This document shows positions 1 to 6,519 of a stretch of DNA of 14,469 nt, piece by piece (position 1 is the stretch's first letter; each line of letters begins with the position of its first letter). This DNA comes from an uncultured Holophagaceae bacterium (GTDB taxonomy: Bacteria > Acidobacteriota > Holophagae > Holophagales > Holophagaceae). The notes beneath the pieces were generated by a model. The model made no database searches. It saw nothing but the letters and a program-made list of their open reading frames with translations, and had not been told where the DNA came from. Location: positions 1 through 14,469 of the forward strand of contig CAITBU010000155.1 in assembly GCA_903890595.1 (NCBI GenBank). The letters are read 5' to 3'. The position numbers and the translations under genes were made by a program.

Positions 1-1278
1 ACCCTGATCTACACCTCGGGCACCACGGGAGAACCCAAGGGCGCCATGCTCAGCCACGGCAACCTGGTCTCCAATGTGCTGCAGTCCCTGGAGGCCGTGC
101 AGATGGGCGAAGGGCATCGCTGCCTCAGCTTCCTGCCCCTCACCCACATCTTCGAGCGGATGGCTGGCCAGTTCCTGATGTTCCAGATCGGTGCCGCCAT
201 CTACTACGCCGAGAACGTGACCACTGTGGCGGCGGACATGGGGGTGGTGAAGCCCACTGTCCTGGCCTCCGTGCCCCGCATCTACGAAAAGATCTACAGC
301 AAGATCTACGACGGCGTGGCCTCCGCCAGCCTGGTCAAGCGCCTCATCTTCCACTGGTCCATGGACTCCGGACGGGCCGTGGTGGACCAGCTCTACGCCG
401 GAAAGACCCCCGGCGGGTGGGCGGGTCTGCGCTACCGCATCGCCAACAAGCTGGTCTTCAGCAAGATCGCCGATCGCCTGGGCGGCCGCCTCCGCTTGGC
501 CGTCAGCGGTGGCGCCCCCCTCGGCGTCAAGGTCAGCGAGTTCTTCTGGATCGTGGGCCTGCCCATCCTCGAAGGCTACGGCCTGACCGAGACCAGCCCC
601 GTGATCACCATCAACCGCTTCGGCGAGGTCCTGCCGGGCTGCGTGGGACGGCCCCTCTACGAAGACTGGGAAGGCCGCCCCTTCGTCAAGATCGCCGAGG
701 ATGGCGAGATCCTCTGCCAGGGCCCGAACATCATGCTGGGCTACTGGAACAACGAGGCCGCCACCCGCGAGGCCATCGATGCCGAGGGCTACCTGCACAC
801 TGGAGACATCGGGCACAAGGACGAGCAGGGCCGGGTCTACATCACGGACCGCAAGAAAGAGATCATCGTCACCAGCGCCGGCAAGAACATCGCCCCCCAG
901 CCCATCGAGAACCTTCTCAAGGAAGACAAGTACATCAGCCAGGCCGTCCTCATCGGCGACCAGCGCCACTTCATTTCCGCCCTCATCGTGCCCAACTTTG
1001 ACGGCCTCGTTCGCTGGGCCGGTCACAAGAAGATCGAGTTCAGTGATCCCCGGGAGCTCATCACCAACCCCCTGGTGATCGCCAAGATGGCCAGCCGCGT
1101 GGAGCGAGTTAATGAGCACCTCTCGAACTTCGAGCGAGTGAAAAAGTTCACCCTCCTGGCCGACGAGATGACTCTGGATGGCGGCCAGCTGACCCCTTCC
1201 CTCAAGGTCAAGCGCCGGATGGTCAACCAGTTGTATTCGGTCCAGGTGGAAGCCATGTATGCGGAGCCCAGGGTCTGA
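1..1278 (+). CDS. Long-chain acyl-CoA synthetase (AMP-forming), 5'-truncated
   Basis: The protein activates a fatty acid with ATP to an acyl-adenylate and transfers it to CoA, for lipid synthesis or beta-oxidation. The reading frame is open from base 1, so the gene starts outside the window; 425 residues are visible of a family that is usually near 600. The visible part begins in the phosphate-binding loop (YTSGTTGEPKG, visible residues 4-14). It continues through the adenylate motif EGYGLTETSP (191-200), the YLHTGDIG motif (264-271), the hinge DRKKEI (from 283) and AGKNIAPQ with its lysine at 295. The LSNFERVKKF stretch near the C-terminus suits the long-chain (FadD15/FACS-like) subgroup. 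The missing part is the N-terminal acyl-binding region. Family is secure; chain-length preference and physiological role cannot be read from sequence. The next gene follows after 64 bp. Confidence 0.95.
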   Translation, partial: TLIYTSGTTGEPKGAMLSHGNLVSNVLQSLEAVQMGEGHRCLSFLPLTHIFERMAGQFLMFQIGAAIYYAENVTTVAADMGVVKPTVLASVPRIYEKIYSKIYDGVASASLVKRLIFHWSMDSGRAVVDQLYAGKTPGGWAGLRYRIANKLVFSKIADRLGGRLRLAVSGGAPLGVKVSEFFWIVGLPILEGYGLTETSPVITINRFGEVLPGCVGRPLYEDWEGRPFVKIAEDGEILCQGPNIMLGYWNNEAATREAIDAEGYLHTGDIGHKDEQGRVYITDRKKEIIVTSAGKNIAPQPIENLLKEDKYISQAVLIGDQRHFISALIVPNFDGLVRWAGHKKIEFSDPRELITNPLVIAKMASRVERVNEHLSNFERVKKFTLLADEMTLDGGQLTPSLKVKRRMVNQLYSVQVEAMYAEPRV

Positions 1279-1284
1279 ATCCAT

Positions 1285-1298
1285 CGTGTGCAAACACG
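1285..1298 (+). terminator. Weak hairpin after the acyl-CoA synthetase gene
   Basis: Five perfect base pairs (CGTGT/ACACG) close a GCAA tetraloop just 7 bp after the acyl-CoA synthetase stop. Only a short T-containing stretch (GTTTCT) follows, so it would be at best a weak terminator or an mRNA 3'-end stabiliser. Seen directly; the function is a guess. Confidence 0.2.
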
Positions 1299-1342
1299 GT
1301 TTCTGATAGGCTTGACACTCCATTTCCCCATGGAGGATTGTC

Positions 1343-1831
1343 GTGCGCCTGGCTCCCTGCTGTCTGACCGCCCTGGTAGCTCTGCTGACCATCGGTTGCC
1401 GCCCCCCCCAGGCAGTTGCTCCCGCTCCGGCTTCGGTCACACCGCCTCCCGCCTCTCCAGCAGCCTCGCCTAGCCTGGCCTGGACCACCACCCCCAGCGG
1501 CCTTGGCCTCCAGGACCTGGTGGTCGGCAAAGGAGCAACCCCGACCCTGGCCCAGGTCTGCGTGGTCGAGGTCCTCGCCTGGATCGAGCAGGATGGCCGC
1601 CAGGGCACCCTCTTTCTGGACACGCGCAAGCGAGGCTGGCCCGCCACCTTCCCCCTGGGTGTAAAGCGAGTGATCAAGGGCTGGGACGAGGGGGTGGCGA
1701 CCATGAAGGTGGGCGGCCGACGCCTCCTGCGCGTGCCACCGGCCCTGGGCTACACCGCCCGGGAAGCCGGCAGCGACATTCCGGCGGATGCGAACTTGAT
1801 CTTCGAAATCGAGCTCATCGAAGTCCGCTGA
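1343..1831 (+). CDS. FKBP-type peptidyl-prolyl cis-trans isomerase, predicted lipoprotein
   Basis: A 162-residue protein that would catalyse proline isomerisation during folding of exported proteins. Residues 1-18 form a short hydrophobic signal ending in a lipobox-like LTIGC with Cys19, so it is probably lipid-anchored in the periplasm. An Ala/Pro-rich linker (about 20-45) leads to one FKBP domain (about 48-162). Family landmarks are visible: FPLGVKRVIKGWDEG (the V-I-x-x-W pocket wall), MKVGGRR, the LGY tyrosine and the terminal FEIELIEV strand. The usual FD pair in the second strand reads LD here, a mild substitution in the pocket. The start is a GTG with a GGAGG ribosome site ending 6 bp before it (1332-1336); no ATG in frame fits better. 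The kinase gene follows after 27 bp and may be co-transcribed. Family confidence is high, substrate unknown. Confidence 0.88.
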   Translation: MRLAPCCLTALVALLTIGCRPPQAVAPAPASVTPPPASPAASPSLAWTTTPSGLGLQDLVVGKGATPTLAQVCVVEVLAWIEQDGRQGTLFLDTRKRGWPATFPLGVKRVIKGWDEGVATMKVGGRRLLRVPPALGYTAREAGSDIPADANLIFEIELIEVR

Positions 1832-1858
1832 TCCCGGAATCATCTTCCCAGGTGCCTG

Positions 1859-3685
1859 TTGAAGACCCTCTCTGCCATGCCTGTCCCACTCAGCGCTCAG
1901 CCCAGTCCGCCAGTGCGAACTCCCTGGCGGCCTGACCGGGACCTCCTGCGCTCATTCATGCTGGTCTCCATTCTGATCGTGGCCATCGAGTTCGTGATCA
2001 TGGTCGTCCTGGAGCCGTTCTTCAAAGAGAACCACCGGGTCATGGCCTGGGTGGATTCCGGCGTCCTGATTCTTGCCTGCGGTCCAGCCATGTACTACCT
2101 CCTGGTCCGACCCATGGCCCGGAGCCTCTTCCAAAAAGCCGAGGCCGACCGGGCCGTCACGGAACTGCAGGCCACCAACCTGTTCCTGCGCCAGGATGCC
2201 GAGCTCCGCATCCAGACCCAGACCTTGGAGCGGACCCGGGCCGATGCCCGCATCGAGTTCCAGGCCCGCATCCTGGCCGTGGTGCAGCAGGCCGTGGTGG
2301 CCACCGGCCGGGGCGGGGCCATCCTGTACTGGAACCGCTATGCGGAGTGGCTGTTCGGGTGGGCCGAGGCCGAGGTGCTGAACCAGACCCTCGCCAAGGT
2401 GACGGGCTTCACCGCCGAAGCGGCCCGCGCCGGCCTGGGCGGCGTCGGGGCTGTCAAGGGCTGGACCGGCGAGGTCCGGGCCCTGCGCCGGGACGGGGGG
2501 CACTTCCCGGCCTACCTGACCTGCTCACCCATCTGGCGCAACGACGGCTCCGTGGCGGGCTTCGTCTACACCTTCATGGACATCACCGAACGCAAGGCCG
2601 CCGAAACGGCCATCCGGGACTCGGAGGAGAAGTACAGCACCGTGGTGGAGAACTCTCCCACCGGCGTGTTCATTTACAAGAACGGCAGGATCGTCTTCGG
2701 CAACCAGCGCTTCTTCCAGATGGTCGGCCGCTCCATGCGGGACCTTCGCGACATGGATTTGGCAGACCTCATTCACCCTGAGGACTGGCCCACGGTGACC
2801 GGCGTTTGGGCCCGGCGCATCGCTGGCGAGGTCGCTTCTCGCGACAGTGAATACCGCATCATCCACTCCAGTGGAGAAGCACGCTGGCTCAGCGGCAGGA
2901 CGGCCCTGATCCGCTACTCGGGCGAGACGGCCCTGCTGGGGAACATCCAAGACATCACGGAGCGCCACAAGGCCGAGGAGGCCCTGCGAGACAGCCGGGA
3001 AGCCCTGCACCGGCTGTCGGCCAAGCTCATGTCAGCCCAGGAGACCGAGCGGCGACGGGTCGCCCAGGAGCTGCATGACAGCCTCGGCCAGTCCCTCAGC
3101 GCCGTGAAGTTCATGGTGGAGCAGGCCCTCGACGACCAGGAGGCTCGCGGCATCCCGGAAGGCAGTGGCATGAGCCTGAGGGCTGTGGTGCCGGTGATCC
3201 AGGGTGCGGTCGAGGAAGTCCGTCGGATCTCCATGGCCCTGCGCCCCACCACCCTGGATGACCTGGGCCTCCTGGCCACCATTGCATGGTTCACCCGGGA
3301 GTTCCACACCACCTACCCCCACATGACCGTGGAGCGCATCATCGAGGTGGAGGAGTTTGAGATTCCGGATTCCTTCAAGACCAATGTCTTCCGGATTCTC
3401 CAGGAAGCCATGAACAATGCGGCCAAGTACAGCCGGGCGACCCACATCATGGTGGCCCTCCGGCAGGTGTTGGGCGACCTGCAGCTGATCATCGCGGACA
3501 ACGGCGTGGGCTTCGATCCGGCCCAGGTCCGCGTCTCCCCCAGCGCCACCGGCGGGGGCTACGGCCTGGTCTCCATGCGGGAGCGCACCGAACTCTTCGG
3601 CGGCAGCCTGATCATCACTTCATCGGCAGAGGAGGGGACCATGATCCTGGCCCGCTGGCCCCTGCCGGAGGACGCTATTTCGTAA
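1859..3685 (+). CDS. Membrane-bound PAS-PAS histidine kinase, NarL/DegS-type (HisKA_3)
   Basis: A 608-residue sensor kinase. Two membrane helices (about 32-54 and 62-84) are separated by only about seven residues, so there is no periplasmic sensor domain; sensing is probably by the membrane segment or cytoplasmic PAS domains. A coiled-coil stretch (90-135) precedes PAS 1 (about 135-245) and PAS 2 (about 255-370), each ending in DITER. The HisKA_3 dimerisation domain follows, with the phospho-accepting His406 in AQELHDSLGQ. The ATPase domain has the N-box QEAMNN (515-520), DNGVGFD (547-553) and GYGLVSMRER (567-576). The start given is TTG with a weak AGGTG upstream; ATG at 1877 (six residues shorter) is an equal candidate. 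The likely partner is the convergent regulator at 3675-4334. The signal is unknown; neither PAS domain shows a recognisable cofactor ligand. Confidence 0.93.
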   Translation: MKTLSAMPVPLSAQPSPPVRTPWRPDRDLLRSFMLVSILIVAIEFVIMVVLEPFFKENHRVMAWVDSGVLILACGPAMYYLLVRPMARSLFQKAEADRAVTELQATNLFLRQDAELRIQTQTLERTRADARIEFQARILAVVQQAVVATGRGGAILYWNRYAEWLFGWAEAEVLNQTLAKVTGFTAEAARAGLGGVGAVKGWTGEVRALRRDGGHFPAYLTCSPIWRNDGSVAGFVYTFMDITERKAAETAIRDSEEKYSTVVENSPTGVFIYKNGRIVFGNQRFFQMVGRSMRDLRDMDLADLIHPEDWPTVTGVWARRIAGEVASRDSEYRIIHSSGEARWLSGRTALIRYSGETALLGNIQDITERHKAEEALRDSREALHRLSAKLMSAQETERRRVAQELHDSLGQSLSAVKFMVEQALDDQEARGIPEGSGMSLRAVVPVIQGAVEEVRRISMALRPTTLDDLGLLATIAWFTREFHTTYPHMTVERIIEVEEFEIPDSFKTNVFRILQEAMNNAAKYSRATHIMVALRQVLGDLQLIIADNGVGFDPAQVRVSPSATGGGYGLVSMRERTELFGGSLIITSSAEEGTMILARWPLPEDAIS

Positions 3686-4334
3686 CCAGACCCTTGTCGA
3701 TGGCATAGGTCGTCAGGGCCGAAACGGTGCGCAGGTTCAGGCGGTCCATGAGGTTGGCCCGGTGCTTCTCCACCGTCTTGGGGCTGATGCAGAGGTACTC
3801 GGCGATTTCCTTGGTCCGGTAGCCCTCGGCGATGAGCTTGAGCACCTCCCGCTCGCGGCTGGAGAGGTCGTCAAAGCTGGGGCGGATCGGGGTGCCGTCC
3901 TTGGAGTTCAGGTAGCCCGACACCACCGTGCTGGCAATGGCAGGGGCCAAGTAGCGCTCGCCGCGCAGCACGCTGCGTACGGCCAGGGTCAGCTCGGAGG
4001 AGGAGGAGTCTTTCAGGATGTAGCCATCAGCCCCGGCCTGGAGGGCCGTGAACACATAGTCTTCGGTCTTGTGAACGGTCAGCACCAGCACCTTGGTCTG
4101 CGGGCTGATGCGCTTGATTTCCTTGAGTGCTTCCAGGCCGTTGGAGCGGGGCATGGAGAGATCCAGGAGCAGCAGGTCCGGCATCAACTCCTGCACGGCC
4201 CGCACGGCCTCACGGCCATCCACCGCTTCGCCAACCACTTCCAGGTCGGGTCGGGAGGACAGCAGGGCCTTCAGTCCTTCGCGCAGGATGGTGTGGTCTT
4301 CGGCGATCACCAGCCTGTGTTTCTCTTCAGGCAC
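3675..4334 (-). CDS. NarL/LuxR-family response regulator
   Basis: A 219-residue two-domain regulator. The receiver domain (about 6-125) has the acidic pair Glu12-Asp13, phospho-acceptor Asp58 in LLLLDLSMP, Thr86 and Lys108 in YILKD. The LuxR/GerE helix-turn-helix (about 155-216) has LSSREREVLKLIAEG and the recognition segment ISPKTVEKHRANLM. It is the expected partner of the HisKA_3 kinase whose 3' end overlaps this gene by 11 bp in tail-to-tail orientation. The start chosen is GTG at 4334, because AGGGGAG lies at ideal spacing before it and the protein then begins MPEEKHRLVIAEDH, normal for the family. A GTG nine codons upstream (4361) is possible but has no good ribosome site. The gene is divergent from the nosL operon across a 234-bp gap, so it may regulate that operon; this is inferred from position only. 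Confidence 0.94.
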   Translation of the reverse strand: MPEEKHRLVIAEDHTILREGLKALLSSRPDLEVVGEAVDGREAVRAVQELMPDLLLLDLSMPRSNGLEALKEIKRISPQTKVLVLTVHKTEDYVFTALQAGADGYILKDSSSSELTLAVRSVLRGERYLAPAIASTVVSGYLNSKDGTPIRPSFDDLSSREREVLKLIAEGYRTKEIAEYLCISPKTVEKHRANLMDRLNLRTVSALTTYAIDKGLVTK

Positions 4335-4373
4335 AATCCACTCCCCTGGCGTCTGAAACACCGTCTCAAAAGG

Positions 4374-4407
4374 CTAGTCTGGACGCTCAGCCATGACTAG
4401 GTTTTTT
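4374..4407 (+). terminator. Hairpin with T-run in the divergent region (terminator or attenuator-like)
   Basis: Arms CTAGTC (4374-4379) and GACTAG (4395-4400) pair perfectly; the stem extends inward as TGG/CCA across one unpaired base, and the + strand then reads GTTTTTTCTTT. This has the form of an intrinsic terminator on the + strand, yet no + strand gene lies just upstream (the kinase ends about 690 bp before). It could stop antisense transcription from the regulator gene, act in the nosL leader, or be the dyad of a regulator. In the minus-strand direction only a short CCTTTTG follows. Confidence 0.35.
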
Positions 4408-4415
4408 CTTTGGCA

Positions 4416-4432
4416 TTTTGCAGGAGTCAAAA
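4416..4432. promoter_or_regulatory. Small dyad TTTTG-N7-CAAAA, candidate operator
   Basis: An inverted repeat TTTTG (4416-4420) and CAAAA (4428-4432) with a 7-bp centre sits between the divergent response regulator and nosL genes. It does not match the FNR consensus TTGAT-N4-ATCAA. AT-rich position and symmetry suggest an operator or promoter element; no convincing -10 hexamer was found on either strand. Confidence 0.2.
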
Positions 4433-4440
4433 GAGGGAGA

Positions 4441-4572
4441 ATGGGAAAATCCACCCCTGCGGGTGGGGCCCCAGCTTCCAGAGGAGCCCCCCGGCGTTGG
4501 ATCTGCCAGAATTCCAAGGGGAGGAAGCGGCCCTGCTGCCCCACCCGACCTCCTTCGGAGCCTCCCCCATGA
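4441..4572 (+). CDS. Candidate small upstream ORF, Cys- and Pro-rich, overlapping the nosL start
   Basis: A 43-codon frame from ATG at 4441 ends at a TGA (4570-4572) that overlaps the nosL ATG (4569-4571), the usual geometry of translational coupling. An in-frame ATG at 4393 would give 59 residues but lacks a ribosome site. GAGGGAG lies directly before 4441, closer than ideal. The predicted peptide has one Cys, nine residues, then a Cys-Cys pair, followed by a proline-rich end (PTRPPSEPPP). Small Cys-containing, Pro-ended upstream ORFs of the CutF type are known to regulate copper genes, which makes this worth noting before a copper-chaperone gene. However, Pro, Arg and Gly runs arise by chance in GC-rich leader DNA, and I recognise no family. 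It may not be translated. Confidence 0.2.
   Translation: MGKSTPAGGAPASRGAPRRWICQNSKGRKRPCCPTRPPSEPPP
4451..4466. promoter_or_regulatory. GC-rich 6-bp hairpin in the nosL leader
   Basis: CCACCC and GGGTGG pair around a CTGC loop, about 100 bp before the nosL start and inside the candidate small upstream ORF. No T-run follows on the + strand, so it is not a standard terminator. It might affect leader folding; this is a sequence observation only. Confidence 0.2.
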
Positions 4573-5054
4573 ACCGGCCCTTGATCTCCCTGCTCAACGT
4601 CCTGCTGCTGGCCCTTGCACCGACCCTCTGGGCTGATACCCACCCAGCCGCCGCCAAGGGCCTCGTGCCCAAGGGCAGCTGCGCCGTCTGCGGGATGCAT
4701 GTCCCCAAGTTCCCAGACTGGGCGGCGGTGGTCACCTTCCAGGATGGTGGCCAGGCCTGGTTCGATGGTCCCAAGGACCTCTTCACCTACCTGCAGGACC
4801 TGAAACGCTATGCCCCCAAGCGCCAAGCCCAGGACATCGCCAGCATCCAGGTAAAGAGCTACTACACACTGAAGCACATTGACGCCCGGAAGGCCTTCTA
4901 CGTCCTGGGTAGTGATGTCATGGGCCCCATGGGGAAGGAGCTGGTGCCCTTTGCCACGGAGCCCCAGGCCCGGGACTTCCTCAAGGACCACCGGGGCCAG
5001 AAGATCATCCCCTTCCAGGAGATCACTCCGGCGACCATGAAGGCTCTGGAATAG
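4569..5054 (+). CDS. nosL: NosL-family copper chaperone-like protein (periplasmic)
   Basis: A 161-residue exported protein. Residues 1-22 are a Sec-type signal (hydrophobic core LLNVLLLALAPTL, likely cut after LWA). There is no lipobox, unlike many NosL proteins, which are lipoproteins. The mature part has the family motif CAVCGM (Cys38, Cys41, Met43), the DGPKDLFTYL region and SDVMGPMG (Met118, Met121), matching the NosL pattern. NosL proteins bind Cu(I) and are linked to assembly of the copper sites of nitrous oxide reductase. No nosZ or nosDFY is in this window, so a role in N2O reduction is not shown; NosL homologues also occur with other transporters. The start at 4569 was chosen because it begins the signal peptide and has CGGAG 8 bp upstream; the frame is open further upstream but without export features. 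It is the first gene of a five-gene operon. Confidence 0.88.
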   Translation: MNRPLISLLNVLLLALAPTLWADTHPAAAKGLVPKGSCAVCGMHVPKFPDWAAVVTFQDGGQAWFDGPKDLFTYLQDLKRYAPKRQAQDIASIQVKSYYTLKHIDARKAFYVLGSDVMGPMGKELVPFATEPQARDFLKDHRGQKIIPFQEITPATMKALE

Positions 5055-5091
5055 CCCCGCCCCTTCCCGCCCACTGAACCCCCGGAGCCCT

Positions 5092-5418
5092 GTGCGCCCC
5101 TCAACCCTCTGCTTGTCCGTCTTCAGCGCCCTGGCGGCGCTGTTCGTCGGCATGCTGCTGCATGCGCGCGGACGGCAGTCCACCGCCTCTCAGGAGCGGG
5201 CTGGCCGGGTGGCATTGGTGCGCAGCCTGGGCCTGACCGACCTCTGCCTCTTCACCGAGGCCCGCTACACCCGCCATCCCGCCATGGCCGACCGCCATGC
5301 GGCCTTCCAGGACCACCCCATGGCCCTGGACCACTTCCCTTCTGGTTCCCTCCTGGCCCCGCCCTTGTTCCCGAGCCCCCATGCGCCCCTCCCTCCAGCG
5401 CCATCGCAGCGTCCTTGA
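5092..5418 (+). CDS. Small His-rich membrane-anchored protein of unknown function
   Basis: A 108-residue protein with GTG start and GGAG 4 bp upstream, 37 bp after nosL. One N-terminal hydrophobic segment (about 5-24) acts as an anchor or signal. The remainder is probably periplasmic, with a compact block TDLCLFTEARYTRH (49-62) and FQDHPMALDHFPSG (72-85) that holds His62, His69, His75, His81 and Cys52, then a Pro-rich tail. I recall similar small proteins with ARYTRH and HFPSG motifs next to NosL/ABC-transporter genes in other anaerobic respirers, but cannot confirm a family here. The Pro-rich C-terminal end coincides with a 38-bp overlap with the permease gene, so that tail is read in two frames. 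Position in the operon suggests it works with NosL and the transporter, perhaps in metal handing-over. No function is assigned. Confidence 0.72.
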   Translation: MRPSTLCLSVFSALAALFVGMLLHARGRQSTASQERAGRVALVRSLGLTDLCLFTEARYTRHPAMADRHAAFQDHPMALDHFPSGSLLAPPLFPSPHAPLPPAPSQRP

Positions 5419-6517
5419 TTTCGCGCTCTCCTCGCTGCTGCGGAGGAAGGGCCGGAACCTGGCGCTGACGGCCGTCTACACCCTGGTCGTCTTCGTCCTG
5501 GCGTCCCTGGTCTTCTTCGTCCAGGCCCTCAAGCACGAGGCCGGCGAGCTGCTGGAGCACGCCCCGGACATGGTGGTCCAGCGCATGGTGGCCGGGCGTC
5601 ACGACCCCATGCCGGCGTCCCAGGTGGAGGCCATTCGCGAAATCCGCGGCGTGGAGGAGGCTGAGGCCCGCCTCTGGGGCTACTACTACGACCCCGTCTA
5701 CGGCGGGAACCTGACCGTCATGGCCTCCCCGGACCCAACCCTGCTGCCCGGCTCAGCCCGGATTGGTCGGGGTGTGGCCCGCAACATGCGGGTGGCCGAG
5801 GGCGACATGGTGCCGCTCCGGGGCTACGACGGCCTACCCCTCCTGTTCACCATCCAGCAGGTGCTGGCGGAGGACTCGGAGCTGGTGGCCTCGGACCTGG
5901 TGCTCCTCTCGCCCGCCGATGTGCGCACCCTCTTCCACCTACCGGAGGGCTTGGCCACGGACCTGGCGATCAAGGCCGGCAACCCCCGGGAGCTGACCAC
6001 CATCGCCACCAAGATCGTGGAGAAGTTCCCCGACGCCCGCCCCATCCTGAAGTCGGAGATGCTCCGCACCTACGAAGCGGCCTTCGACTGGCGTGGCGGC
6101 CTCATGGTGGTGGTGCTGGCCTCGGCGATCCTGTCCTTCATCATCTTCGCTTGGGACAAGGCCACGGGCCTCAGCGCCGAGGAGCGCAAGGAGATCGGCA
6201 TCCTCAAGTCCATCGGCTGGGAGAGCGGGGATGTCCTGCTGCTCAAGTTCTGGGAGGGGGCGGTGGTCTCCCTGGCGGCCTTCCTGGGCGGTGTCCTCCT
6301 GGCCTATGGGCACGTCTTCTTCTTCTCCGCCACGCTGTTCGAGCACGCCCTCAAGGGCTGGTCCGTGCTGTTCCCCCGCTTCCGCCTCATCCCGGCCCTG
6401 GACGCCTACCAGATCACGGTGCTGTTCTTCCTCACAGTCCTGCCCTACACCGCGGCCACCTTGGTGCCCTGCTGGCGCGCGGCCATGGCGGACCCCGACT
6501 CGGCGATGAGGTCCTGA
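5381..6517 (+). CDS. FtsX/MacB-type ABC transporter permease
   Basis: A 378-residue permease. One N-terminal membrane helix (about 27-49, preceded by the basic RRKGRN) is followed by a large extracytoplasmic domain (about 50-238) of the MacB periplasmic core type. Three C-terminal helices follow (about 241-261, 287-316, 345-365), with the cytoplasmic EERKEIGILKSIGWE segment that contacts the ATPase. This four-helix layout is that of FtsX, LolC/E and MacB, which use force on the periplasmic domain rather than move small solutes, and differs from NosY. The start at 5381 overlaps the preceding gene by 38 bp; upstream in-frame codons lack family features, and no strong ribosome site is visible, so translation is probably coupled. 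The ATPase gene begins 2 bp after the stop. The substrate is unknown. Confidence 0.9.
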   Translation: MRPSLQRHRSVLDFALSSLLRRKGRNLALTAVYTLVVFVLASLVFFVQALKHEAGELLEHAPDMVVQRMVAGRHDPMPASQVEAIREIRGVEEAEARLWGYYYDPVYGGNLTVMASPDPTLLPGSARIGRGVARNMRVAEGDMVPLRGYDGLPLLFTIQQVLAEDSELVASDLVLLSPADVRTLFHLPEGLATDLAIKAGNPRELTTIATKIVEKFPDARPILKSEMLRTYEAAFDWRGGLMVVVLASAILSFIIFAWDKATGLSAEERKEIGILKSIGWESGDVLLLKFWEGAVVSLAAFLGGVLLAYGHVFFFSATLFEHALKGWSVLFPRFRLIPALDAYQITVLFFLTVLPYTAATLVPCWRAAMADPDSAMRS

Positions 6518-6519
6518 CC

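Noticed and set aside
1312..1340. TTGACA hexamer as a promoter for the FKBP gene
   Set aside because: The -35 match is perfect but no -10 element occurs at 16-18 bp; that position is occupied by the ribosome site.
4416..4432. FNR/CRP-type box upstream of nosL
   Set aside because: The dyad TTTTG-N7-CAAAA does not match TTGAT-N4-ATCAA or the CRP consensus in sequence or spacing.
4374..5183. Open frame on - (about 269 codons) across nosL
   Set aside because: Antisense to nosL, whose signal peptide and CAVCGM motif are clear; no domain recognised in the reverse frame.
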